In this document: piece after piece, positions 1-7,640 of the stretch
Numbering within the stretch: the stretch's first letter is position 1
How the letters are laid out: each line of letters begins with the position of its first letter
Assembly (NCBI RefSeq): GCF_002101775.1
Contig: NZ_LQPI01000033.1
Span: 62,001-126,000, forward strand
Reading direction: 5' to 3'
Source: Mycolicibacter nonchromogenicus
GTDB taxonomy: Bacteria > Actinomycetota > Actinomycetes > Mycobacteriales > Mycobacteriaceae
Length of the DNA: 64,000 nt
Notes under the pieces: model-generated
What the model saw: only the letters and a program-made list of their open reading frames with translations
The model's database searches: none
Told to the model about the DNA's origin: nothing
Translations under genes and position numbers: made by a program

Positions 1-458
1 GTGGGGGGCTCTGGGCTCTCGGCCTCGGCGGCCGGCGGTTCGGCGGGCTCGGGGGGCGCAGGGGGCGCAGGAGGCTCGGCGGAGCCGATGCCGAAGATGC
101 CGAAGCCTTCGTAGTCGGCGATGGAGGCCACCTTCGCCGGATCGAATTCGATCACCGCATAGTCGAGGCCCTCGTCGGCGGCCACGACGGAGCCCACGGG
201 ACCGTGGTCTTCAGCACCCTCGACCAACACCGACGAACCCGGCCCGCCGCAGTGCGCCGCGGTGAAGCCGACCAGGCTGCCGGCACCGTCGCGGCCGATG
301 GTGGTCAGCGTGCACAACGCGTCGTCATGCAACACGATCGCCGCGCCACCGCCGAGCAGGATCTTGTCCTCCACCGCGGAGGCGTTCGGCAGCCCGGCAG
401 CAGCGATCACGGCTACGGCGCCGATCGCCGACACTCGCCGAGCCAAGTCAGGGTGCAC
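1..458 (-). CDS. Secreted trypsin-like (S1 family) protein, partial
   Basis: The C-terminal end runs off the left edge. Reading on the minus strand from a GTG at 458, the protein has a short basic N-terminus, a hydrophobic stretch rich in Ala, Val and Ile, and an Ala-Ser-Ala cleavage-like site, which fits a Sec signal peptide. A segment GFTAAHCG follows, the His-containing motif of chymotrypsin-fold proteases, and further on an acidic DYAVIEF segment consistent with the catalytic Asp region. The last visible part is rich in Pro, Glu and Ala. An in-frame stop lies three codons upstream of the GTG, so the start cannot be much earlier. Mycobacteria encode several small exported proteins of this type. 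The active-site Ser, if present, lies outside the window, so activity cannot be judged. Confidence 0.7.
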   Translation of the reverse strand, partial: MHPDLARRVSAIGAVAVIAAAGLPNASAVEDKILLGGGAAIVLHDDALCTLTTIGRDGAGSLVGFTAAHCGGPGSSVLVEGAEDHGPVGSVVAADEGLDYAVIEFDPAKVASIADYEGFGIFGIGSAEPPAPPAPPEPAEPPAAEAESPEPP

Positions 459-701
459 AGCGGCTTAGTTTATGGGGCCGCTCCGGTGGTGCCCGGCATT
501 CCTGGGGCCGCTTCGGCTTGTGCCGAACTGTCCCCGAAACGCTGCCGACCGCGTACCGTCAGAGGTGAGCCATTTCATCGTCGGTGATGGTCCCCCCTGT
601 TTCTCGCCGGGCGACCCCACGGGCAATTGTGATTCCTCCGCCTAGCCGCAACCGCAGCCAGACGAATCCGAACGTGGGCGTAAGCGCCGGGGATTGTGAG
701 A

Positions 702-717
702 TATGTTGCGCAACATA
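702..717. promoter_or_regulatory. Perfect 16-bp palindrome upstream of DUF5994 gene
   Basis: TATGTTGCGCAACATA is a perfect inverted repeat with no spacer. It lies 44 bp upstream of the start codon at 762, in an otherwise featureless 300-bp gap (459-761). Position and symmetry fit a dimeric repressor operator; the regulator is unknown. Confidence 0.4.
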
Positions 718-761
718 GTGAAACCGGGGCCTAACTGCTGCCAACATTCGGCGCAGCTGCG

Positions 762-1211
762 ATGATCACCTCGATGGGAAGCACGCGCCAGGCCCGCCCG
801 GTCCGCGTCGCGGTGGCTCGCAAGCTCGGCCAGGATATCGACGGCGCGTGGTGGCCGCGCGTAGATCGCATCACCAATGAGCTTCCAGACCTTGTCTCGG
901 TCCTGACACCTCTGCTCGGCGACATCACCGCCATCACCGTGAACTGGTCACCGCTGCAGCGACCACCGGACCTCAACTGGCCGGGCTGGGAGAGCAAACC
1001 CCAACACGTGATGACGATCGGCGGCGAACAGGCCCGCGTGAATCTGCTCGTCATCTCATACGCGACCCGCACCGCTCTGGCCTTGATGGTCATGCGCTGT
1101 GCTGCGAATCTGCCCATCGAGGTCGCAGATCGCGACAAGCCCGTGTGCCTGACCGCAGGCTCGGTTCTGCGGTGCGCGCGTCGGCAACAGGCGGCTGCTT
1201 GCGCGGGCTGA
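762..1211 (+). CDS. DUF5994 family protein
   Basis: A protein of 149 residues with the signature of the actinobacterial DUF5994 family: an early LDGAWWPR-like segment (here DIDGAWWPR near residue 25), a middle part ending in a VNW motif, and a strand carrying LLVI near residue 95. The family has no assigned biochemical role and is common in mycobacteria in several paralogues. The ATG at 762 has another in-frame ATG four codons later. The gene stands alone just outside the island boundary, 76 bp before the tRNA-derived repeat, so it belongs to the chromosomal backbone. The last 30 residues are basic and Cys-containing and are less typical, but no frameshift is evident. Confidence 0.6.
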   Translation: MITSMGSTRQARPVRVAVARKLGQDIDGAWWPRVDRITNELPDLVSVLTPLLGDITAITVNWSPLQRPPDLNWPGWESKPQHVMTIGGEQARVNLLVISYATRTALALMVMRCAANLPIEVADRDKPVCLTAGSVLRCARRQQAAACAG

Positions 1212-1287
1212 CGCCGGCGGTCGTCTGCGGGGAGTTGGAGCGTAAAGGGATAGGTCTGGGCAGTGCCCAGCCTGAATTAGCTTCTGA

Positions 1288-1338
1288 AGTGGCCAGGGCC
1301 GGGATCGAACCGGCGACCTTCCGCTTTTCAGGCGGACG
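1288..1338. repeat. Left attachment repeat (tRNA-Phe 3' fragment)
   Basis: These 51 bases are identical to 11813-11863. They contain the anticodon-loop-to-3'-end part of tRNA-Phe but no 5' half: the sequence diverges after the GGCGGACG segment. It is therefore an attachment-site copy and not a functional tRNA. Confidence 0.9.
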
Positions 1339-1528
1339 AGATAGCCACTGACCTGCGGTTTATCTGATTGTGTGCGTCGTATGCGCCGCATTGAGCTGTG
1401 CTGACGCATCAGGTCTGTCCGACGAGCGGACATGAACCGGACACGGTGCTCGCACTCCCGACCAGGGATTCCCCGACGGCCCGTCACTTCGTGATGCGCG
1501 CCGCGGGCTCCCGGGGAGCAGGTACCGG

Positions 1529-2974
1529 ATGCCCAGAATCACCGGATCGACCGGCGGGCACGATACCCACGGCGGCGCAGCGGTCCACCGTTTGGCCAGC
1601 CACCACCCGAACGGCCAGCCGGAACACGGCCGGAGCCGCGGACGCCGGGAGGCCGCGAGCTCCCGAGGCCGCCAGGCCGCAGGGCGCGACAGCCGGCCGG
1701 GAGGCGGTAGCGGCGGAGGTCGTGTTCCGGCTGGGACTCCCGGGCTTGTTATATGTCCCAAAAGTGTCCGCGACGACGCCGAGTCCGGTGATGACGCGGT
1801 CTGGTCGGTCGTAGATGCGCTGCGGCTGCGGTTCCCGAGCCCCGAGATGGTCGCTTCCGCAGCGGGCCTCTTCGAGCCGGCGGCGCCGTGGGCACGCGGC
1901 AGCGACCGACTCGGCGTAGAACCGGAATCCGGGCGGATTCGGATCACGGTCGGCCCGGGCGTAGTCCGCCTGAGCTGGGCCAATCCGGTCCGCGCCGAAA
2001 GAGCAGCCGAACACGAGGTGGATCGGCACCGGTTCGACGTGGCGGTCGAGGAAGACCGCATCAAATCCGGCCGGAATGAAGTTGACCCGCCTGGCCGGTC
2101 GATCACTGAATGGTCCCGGAAGTCGCGTGCTGCGATGTGTCGCACCTTCGCCGAACTGGACTACACGCCGCTGGTGGAGTCCGGGCGGGTACCGGCGATG
2201 ATCACCCTGACCTATCCCGGCGACTGGGAAGTCGTCGCCCCCGACGGGGCCAGCGTGAAGCGGCACATGATCCTGTGGCGCAAGCGCTTTCAACGTGAGT
2301 ACGGCGAGCCGGCCCGCTACATCTGGAAGCTGGAATTTCAGCGGCGCGGCGCACCACACATCCACCTGTGGATGACACCGCCGATGCGGCCGGGCCGCTC
2401 GGGCCGCGGCTTCGCTCAGTGGCTCTCGGAAGTGTGGGCGCAGGTCGTCGACCATCCCGCCCCAGAGGAAAAGGCCCGCCATCGGCTCGCCGGCACCGCC
2501 ATCGACGTACGCAACGGTCTGAAAGCCTGCGACCCCAAACGCCTGGCGATCTACTTCACCAAGCACTCGTCACCAAACCTGGACGGCGACAAGGAATATC
2601 AACACATCGTTCCCGAACTATGGCGGCGGCCTGGACGTGGCCCCGGCCGGTTCTGGGGCGTCTACGGGCTCAAGAAGGCCACCGCCGTCGTCGAGGTCAC
2701 GCAGGATGCGTACCTGACTGCACGCCGAATCGTCCGGCGCTGGTCGCGCAGCCAGGCGGTTTACGGCAACTCGACCGACCGCTTCCCCACCGACATCGTT
2801 CCGCGAGTGGCCGTCCGCCTGGTCCCCCGGATCGACCGGGATACCGGTGCCGTGAAGCATCGACGTGTGCGGCGACGACGGACGCTCTGCAACCAAGGCG
2901 GCTTGGCCGGCGGCTACGCCCTGGTCAACGACGGACCAGGTTTCGCTGCCCAACTGGCCCGTGCAATATCCTGA
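1529..2974 (+). CDS. Rolling-circle-type replication initiator (HUH family)
   Basis: The C-terminal 300 residues carry the rolling-circle initiator motifs in order: motif 1 MITLTYPGDW near residue 223, the HUH metal-binding motif PHIHLWM (His276, His278), and a YxxK motif, YFTK, near residue 341 that would supply the nicking tyrosine. This is the Rep type found in actinobacterial plasmids and integrative elements; it nicks the origin and starts strand-displacement replication. The first 100 residues are Arg, Gly and Ser-rich and look non-native. An internal ATG at 1847 may be the real start and would still include all motifs. The gene is the first in the island, next to the left attachment repeat. 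A double-strand origin was not located, though the att-proximal region is a candidate. Confidence 0.75.
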   Translation: MPRITGSTGGHDTHGGAAVHRLASHHPNGQPEHGRSRGRREAASSRGRQAAGRDSRPGGGSGGGRVPAGTPGLVICPKSVRDDAESGDDAVWSVVDALRLRFPSPEMVASAAGLFEPAAPWARGSDRLGVEPESGRIRITVGPGVVRLSWANPVRAERAAEHEVDRHRFDVAVEEDRIKSGRNEVDPPGRSITEWSRKSRAAMCRTFAELDYTPLVESGRVPAMITLTYPGDWEVVAPDGASVKRHMILWRKRFQREYGEPARYIWKLEFQRRGAPHIHLWMTPPMRPGRSGRGFAQWLSEVWAQVVDHPAPEEKARHRLAGTAIDVRNGLKACDPKRLAIYFTKHSSPNLDGDKEYQHIVPELWRRPGRGPGRFWGVYGLKKATAVVEVTQDAYLTARRIVRRWSRSQAVYGNSTDRFPTDIVPRVAVRLVPRIDRDTGAVKHRRVRRRRTLCNQGGLAGGYALVNDGPGFAAQLARAIS

Positions 2975-3070
2975 ATCCATCCCGCACACCACCGTTGGCG
3001 TGCGTTCAACCTGCGCCATTACCCGGAAGGTCTGGATTACGGCGGTGGCGGGGTTGCCACCGGGGTCGAA

Positions 3071-3187
3071 CACCGAGAGGTCTCGTGACTCGGAGCGGAC
3101 GCACTGTCTCGGCTGTGGGGTATAGTGAAGTCAATCGTTCGGCCCGCACCGAGACCATGTCTCGGGAGTGGGCCGGATTTCTTTTCG
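3071..3187 (+). ncRNA. Candidate structured small RNA upstream of abi gene
   Basis: Two similar hairpins precede the Abi gene. The first (3071-3087) is CACCGAGA-GG-TCTCG. The second is larger: CGGCC (3140-3144) pairs with GGCCG (3171-3175), CAC with GTG, and CGAGAC (3150-3155) with GTCTCG (3159-3164) around a CAT loop. It is followed by a T-rich run (3178-3185), as in an intrinsic terminator. A TATAGT hexamer at 3121-3126 could be the -10 of a short transcript of about 50 nt starting near 3133. AbiF-type HEPN proteins are known to be paired with short structured RNAs, so the arrangement suggests an RNA antitoxin. It may instead be only a terminator or leader. No mapped transcript supports it. 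Confidence 0.4.
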
Positions 3188-3200
3188 CTATCGTTTCTCC

Positions 3201-4157
3201 ATGCCGGTCCAGCCGATCAAGCCCTGGCTGTCGATCACCGATCAGATCGCCAAGTTGACGCTTCGCGGCATGAATGTCGCTGACGACGCATCGGCGGCTC
3301 ACTGGTTATCAGCGGTCGGCTACTACCGGCTGAGCGGGTACTGGTACCCCTTCCGAGAGCTCGACACGACTGGTCAGTCCCGCCGGCTCAGCACCTTCGT
3401 GGACGGCACGACATTCGGAGAAGTCGTCGGCCTCTACGAGTTCGATCGCCATCTGAAGACGCAAGTCCAAAGCGGATTGGAACGCATCGAAGTCGCGCTG
3501 CGGAGCCAGATCGGACACCAACTGGGCGCAATCGACCCAATGGCGCACACCGATGCCCGGCATTTCCGGCCGACCTTCGATCACGCCACTTGGCACCGGA
3601 CCGCGCAACGACGCGTGGACCGCGCCCGCGGGCGCGACGAGTTCGTCGATCACCACGATGCCGTCTACGGTGGGCAACTGCCGATCTGGGTGCTGACGGA
3701 CGTGTTGGACTTCTCCGACCTCTCGAAGCTGTACGCGGGCCTGAAATCCATCGACCAGAAAGCCATCGGCGACTGGTTCGGAGTAAGTCCGCACCCGTCG
3801 GCGTCTAAGAGCCAGCGCCGCCGCTGGCGCGATAACCACCCGCTGGTGAACTGGCTGGAGCACATGTCCATCGTCCGCAACATCTGTGCTCATCACGGCC
3901 GACTGTGGAATCGCCGCCTCACCCCGATCGGTACATCCTCGCGGGTGCGCCACCTGACCGACTTCGATGCACTCCCGATCGACCAGGTGCAGATCGAGCG
4001 CGTGTACGGGACGATTTGCGTCATCACCGTCTTACTGGAAGCGATCTCACCAGGGAGCCAATGGCGCACGGGCGTGGATGAATTGGTGACCACCTCGTTC
4101 GCCGATTTCCAGCTGCGTAACCCCGGCGAAATGGAATACACGGCGCGCGGCACTTGA
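3201..4157 (+). CDS. AbiD/AbiF-like abortive-infection protein (Abi_2, HEPN)
   Basis: Matches the Abi_2 family (AbiD/AbiF). The N-terminus KPWLSITDQIAKLTLRGM is the usual opening that brings two or three residues after a Lys-Pro pair. It is followed by the YYRLSGYWYPF segment near residue 40, and near residue 225 by RNICAHHGRLWNR, whose R-x4-H core is the HEPN RNase motif. Such proteins are RNA-cutting toxins or phage-abortive factors. I chose ATG 3201 (318 residues), because an earlier GTG at 3168 would lie inside the terminator-like hairpin. The gene stands alone between the Rep gene and a minus-strand gene that ends 31 bp after it. The candidate hairpin RNA directly upstream could be its antidote. 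Confidence 0.8.
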   Translation: MPVQPIKPWLSITDQIAKLTLRGMNVADDASAAHWLSAVGYYRLSGYWYPFRELDTTGQSRRLSTFVDGTTFGEVVGLYEFDRHLKTQVQSGLERIEVALRSQIGHQLGAIDPMAHTDARHFRPTFDHATWHRTAQRRVDRARGRDEFVDHHDAVYGGQLPIWVLTDVLDFSDLSKLYAGLKSIDQKAIGDWFGVSPHPSASKSQRRRWRDNHPLVNWLEHMSIVRNICAHHGRLWNRRLTPIGTSSRVRHLTDFDALPIDQVQIERVYGTICVITVLLEAISPGSQWRTGVDELVTTSFADFQLRNPGEMEYTARGT

Positions 4158-4188
4158 CCCCGACTGCCGCCAGCGGTGCAGACGCAAC

Positions 4189-4896
4189 TCAAGCGGCGTG
4201 CCACCCGAACAGCGCATGATAGAGCACTGCGCGTTCAGGCGGCGGTGGCTCTGTCTCACCCGGCTGCGCCTGGACGCACCCGAGAAGAGGACTCGGCGCC
4301 GACGCCGTCTTCGGCTTGTTCCGCACGATCAGCTTGGTGAACGCCTCCACGAGCGCGAGACCGGCGCCCATAAGTGTGAAGCCGGCGGTTGCGAGGTCCG
4401 TGACCACCGCCGGCGCTCCGAACACTTCGGCGGGATCAGCGCGCCATACACCGAGCGAATCGTAATGGTCCTGCGTCATCCGGCCGTCAGCTCCAGGTAG
4501 GAGTTCGGGCATGAGATCCAGGTTCAAGGCGATGTTCACCGAGTTGCCGTAGCTGCGTCCGGGGTGCTGGTCGACGGGCAGGATGCCGTCGTGGATGTGG
4601 TTGCGGAGCACCTTACATACACCTGCATACACGTGGAGTCGTTTCACGTCGGCCATGGCGGTGGCGTCAGCGTCGTACTGTTTCTCCAGGTGGTCGTTGA
4701 CGTAACCAGCCCCATCCAGCGAGAAGCGGAACTTCTTCGGGTCACGAGTGGGGTCGACCAGCAGCGGATACCGCCGACCATAGATGTCGAACGCCGCCGC
4801 GAGATAGAGAAGCTGGCGGTCGAACGCCTCGGCTGCCGTTTCGATCACGTCGGCTTGGCGCTTGCCGTTCATCGGGTTGGAGAGTGCCGCGACCAT
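4189..4896 (-). CDS. Uncharacterised island protein, probably 5'-truncated
   Basis: I do not recognise the family. From the internal ATG at 4896 it gives 235 residues, mostly helical and charged, with an RNHIH segment near residue 105 and a hydrophobic helix near residue 190 (AGFTLMGAGLALVEAF). The reading frame continues upstream with plausible protein sequence to about 4970 (ALKSIRVRLARAARAFDH) and then turns into Arg and Gly-rich antisense of another gene. The true N-terminus has therefore probably been lost at a junction near 4965. The RNHIH sequence recalls degenerate HEPN motifs, but the spacing is R-x3-H, so that assignment is weak. The gene converges with the Abi gene. Confidence 0.45.
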   Translation of the reverse strand: MVAALSNPMNGKRQADVIETAAEAFDRQLLYLAAAFDIYGRRYPLLVDPTRDPKKFRFSLDGAGYVNDHLEKQYDADATAMADVKRLHVYAGVCKVLRNHIHDGILPVDQHPGRSYGNSVNIALNLDLMPELLPGADGRMTQDHYDSLGVWRADPAEVFGAPAVVTDLATAGFTLMGAGLALVEAFTKLIVRNKPKTASAPSPLLGCVQAQPGETEPPPPERAVLYHALFGWHAA

Positions 4897-4959
4897 GTGG
4901 TCGAAGGCCCGAGCTGCACGAGCCAGCCGGACCCGGATCGACTTAAGTGCGGCAACGGT

Positions 4960-5403
4960 TTCGGCGTCCCCACCCCCTCGCCTACGGGTCTGAGCGCCAG
5001 TGCCACCGCGAACGCCCAGCCCGTCACCAGCGGGAACTCCGCCACCGGCCTGAACACGTCGACGGATGTGAGCGGCCGGGCCGGCGAGCCGCGCGGTCCC
5101 TTCTCCGTGGGACCGGAGACCAAGACCAGCGGTGCCACGGGTACCGGTACCAGCGCCACGTCGCCCGCTCACGCCACCGGCACCCGGCCGATGGGCGGCG
5201 GCATGCCGATGATGCCGATGGGTGGCATGGGCGGCGCCGGCGGCGGTGGTGGAAAGGACCGGGAGCAGGCGCAGACCACGTCGGCGGCGGGCAGCGCGGA
5301 GAGCGACCTGCTTCATGGACGGCACACGGTCGCGGAAGCAGTGCCCGGCGGCACCATCGCGCAGAAGGATCATCCGCGGCGGCGGGGCGAGGAAGCGGCG
5401 TAG
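4960..5403 (+). pseudogene. C-terminal fragment of a type VII (ESX/WXG-like) secreted protein
   Basis: About 145 codons read as a low-complexity Thr, Ser, Ala and Gly-rich tail, then MGGGMPMMPMGGMGG, then a charged end containing HGRHTVAEAVPGGTIA. Long Met-Gly-Pro tails of this kind, ending in a charged motif, occur at the C-terminus of WXG100/PPE-like proteins exported by ESX systems, including those on mycobacterial plasmids. No N-terminal helical domain is present: upstream of about 4960 the sequence switches to the antisense of the neighbouring minus-strand gene. It is therefore a 5'-deleted remnant. Family assignment rests on composition and is only moderately secure. Confidence 0.5.
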
Positions 5404-5528
5404 CCCGTCACGGGAACGTACCACCTGTACACCCCACCGCTTCCGACACGACGCAGCGGGTAACGACTCCGCCCGCGAGCTGCTCGTTTACGGTTACCTG
5501 GAATATGTTCTCTACCAGGAGTTGACGC

Positions 5529-7640
5529 GTGTCCAGGTTGTCCGATCTGATCCGCCAGGCTAAGGCTGCGGACTCCCAGCTGGGTGCTGACCTGGAACGG
5601 GAGTTCCGAGCCCTCACGAAGCGTCGCTCCTTCGGACTCGTCTTCGAACGGCATCAGCCGGAAGCCGTGGAGTTGGCGGGCCGACCCGTCCGCAAGGGCG
5701 ACAAGGTGCACATCCTCCCGCCGCGAGGCAGCCGAACCCGCGGCGACCAGCGGCTGTGGACGGTCACAGGGTTCGAAGGCCGGGGAGAGAACCGGACAGC
5801 GAAGCTCGTGGAGGCAGTGCAGGGAGACGAACCCGAGTCCAGCACCGTGCTGGTCGCTGACCTCGTCGTGGTCGCCGAGTTCCGGGACCACATCTACCCC
5901 GGCCTGATCGAAACCGGTCGAGTCGAACGCGGCGGGGACAAGCCCTTCCACACGGTCATCAACGCCGAGAACTTCCACGCCCTGGAGATGCTGACCTACA
6001 CGCACCAGCACGCGATCGACGCCATCTACATCGATCCGCCGTACAACAGCGGGGCGAAGGACTGGAAGTACAACAACGACTACGTCGAATCCGACGACGA
6101 CTACCGGCACTCGAAGTGGTTGGCGATGATGGAGCGCCGGCTTCTGATCGCCCGCGAACTGCTCAACCCCGCAGGATCAGTGCTCATCGTGACAATCGAC
6201 GAGAAGGAGTACCTGCGCCTGGGGCTACTGCTGGAACAGCTATTCCAAGACGGGACCATCCAGATGGTCTCCAGCATCGTGAACCCGAAGGGCGCAGTCC
6301 GATTCAACGAGTTGACGAGAACGAACGAGTACATCTTCATGGTGATGCTCGGACGGCCGACGCTCACACCGGAGAGCTCTGGCGAATCCGAAGCCGTTAG
6401 GTGGGCGAGTCTCCGAAGATTCGAGGCGTCGTCACGTAGGAACGGTCCGCAGTCGCGCCCCGATCAGTTCTATCCGATCTACATTGGAAGCGCCTCCGGG
6501 CGAATCGAATACATTGGCGACTCGATCCCTGTAGGGGTACCCCGCGAATCGGTTCCTGACATCGACGGATGTACAACCCACTGGCCCCTCAAGCCTGATG
6601 GCGAGGAAATGATCTGGGGGCTCACGCCAGCAACCTTGCGACGGCGCCTCGACGCAGGATACGTCCGCGTGTCAACGACTCGTCGTGGGTCGACGATGTA
6701 CTACCTGACCAGCGGTCAGATCAAGGCGATTGAAGATGGCAATCTCATCGTGACCGGGCGTGACAAGAGCGGAGCCGTCACCGTCGAGTCGCCGACAGGA
6801 AAACTGCGACTACCGACTACCCAGTGGGCGCGTGATTCTCACAACGCTCAGTCGAGTGGGACCGGCATCTTGTCAGCCCTGCTCCCCGGAAGAGCTTTCC
6901 CGTACCCTAAATCGCTTTATGCGGTCGAGGACTGCCTGCGACTCTTTATCGGATCGAACCCCCGGGCGACAGTCCTGGACTTCTTCGCCGGCTCGGGCAC
7001 CACCGCGCACGCGGTGATGAGGCTGAACAAGCAGGACGGCGGCCGCCGGCAGTGCATCTCGGTCACCAACAACGAAGTGTCAGCCGAAGAACAGACCCGC
7101 CTGCGCACGCAAGGGCTTCGTCCCGGCGATCCCGAGTGGGAGTCGGCCGGAATCTGCGACTACATCACCAAGCCGCGAATCACCGCCGCGATCACAGGCA
7201 AGACTCCCGACGGCGAGCCGGTCAGGGGCGAGTACAGGTTCAACGACGAATTCCCGATGTCAGACGGCCTCGAGGAGAACGCGGCGTTCTTCACCCTGAC
7301 CTACGAGGGGCCGCTGTCGGTGGCTCACCACCGCGCCTTCGCGAGGGTCGCGCCGATGCTCTGGCTGCGCGCCGGGGCACGAGGACCGATCATCACTGAG
7401 ATCGGCGACAAGGGCTGGGACCTCACGGACGTGTACGGCGTACTCGACGACCTCGACACCGCGGCCCGCTTCGTCACCGAGGTGAAGAAGACGCCGGGTG
7501 TGGCGATGGTGTACATCGTCACCGACGACGACCTCGCCTTCCAGATGGTGTGCCGAGAACTCCCCAAGGGCGTGCGACCGGTCCAGCTCTACGAGTCGTA
7601 CTTGCGGAACTTCGAGATCAACTCTGGGAGGTTCGCCTGA
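5529..7640 (+). CDS. mod: Type III restriction-modification system, Mod DNA methyltransferase
   Basis: A 703-residue beta-class adenine methyltransferase. The catalytic motif DPPYNSG lies near residue 170 and the SAM-binding motif DFFAGSGTTAHAV near residue 483. This order, catalytic before SAM-binding, is that of type III Mod and CcrM-like enzymes. The long stretch between them (residues 250-450) is the likely target-recognition domain. In the complex Mod recognises a short asymmetric site, methylates it, and delivers Res to unmodified DNA. The GTG start at 5529 is preceded by AGGAG at 8-bp spacing. The stop shares one base with the start of the next gene (TGATG), so the two are translationally coupled. 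A TATGTT box about 30 bp upstream of the start may be the -10 promoter element. Confidence 0.9.
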   Translation: MSRLSDLIRQAKAADSQLGADLEREFRALTKRRSFGLVFERHQPEAVELAGRPVRKGDKVHILPPRGSRTRGDQRLWTVTGFEGRGENRTAKLVEAVQGDEPESSTVLVADLVVVAEFRDHIYPGLIETGRVERGGDKPFHTVINAENFHALEMLTYTHQHAIDAIYIDPPYNSGAKDWKYNNDYVESDDDYRHSKWLAMMERRLLIARELLNPAGSVLIVTIDEKEYLRLGLLLEQLFQDGTIQMVSSIVNPKGAVRFNELTRTNEYIFMVMLGRPTLTPESSGESEAVRWASLRRFEASSRRNGPQSRPDQFYPIYIGSASGRIEYIGDSIPVGVPRESVPDIDGCTTHWPLKPDGEEMIWGLTPATLRRRLDAGYVRVSTTRRGSTMYYLTSGQIKAIEDGNLIVTGRDKSGAVTVESPTGKLRLPTTQWARDSHNAQSSGTGILSALLPGRAFPYPKSLYAVEDCLRLFIGSNPRATVLDFFAGSGTTAHAVMRLNKQDGGRRQCISVTNNEVSAEEQTRLRTQGLRPGDPEWESAGICDYITKPRITAAITGKTPDGEPVRGEYRFNDEFPMSDGLEENAAFFTLTYEGPLSVAHHRAFARVAPMLWLRAGARGPIITEIGDKGWDLTDVYGVLDDLDTAARFVTEVKKTPGVAMVYIVTDDDLAFQMVCRELPKGVRPVQLYESYLRNFEINSGRFA

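Noticed and set aside
1288-1338. A second tRNA-Phe gene
   Set aside because: Only the 3' part matches; no D-arm or 5' acceptor strand is present, so it is the attachment copy.
1484-2566. Long minus-strand open frame of 360 codons
   Set aside because: It is antisense to the Rep gene, whose frame carries the HUH and YxxK motifs; the minus frame has no recognisable domain.
4189-4896. HEPN toxin assignment for RNHIH
   Set aside because: The spacing is R-x3-H instead of R-x4 to x6-H, and the surrounding sequence does not match a known HEPN family.
4897-5424. N-terminal extension of the minus-strand gene at 4189
   Set aside because: It is Arg, Gly and His-rich, antisense to the Met-Gly-rich tail on the plus strand, and lacks protein-like composition.
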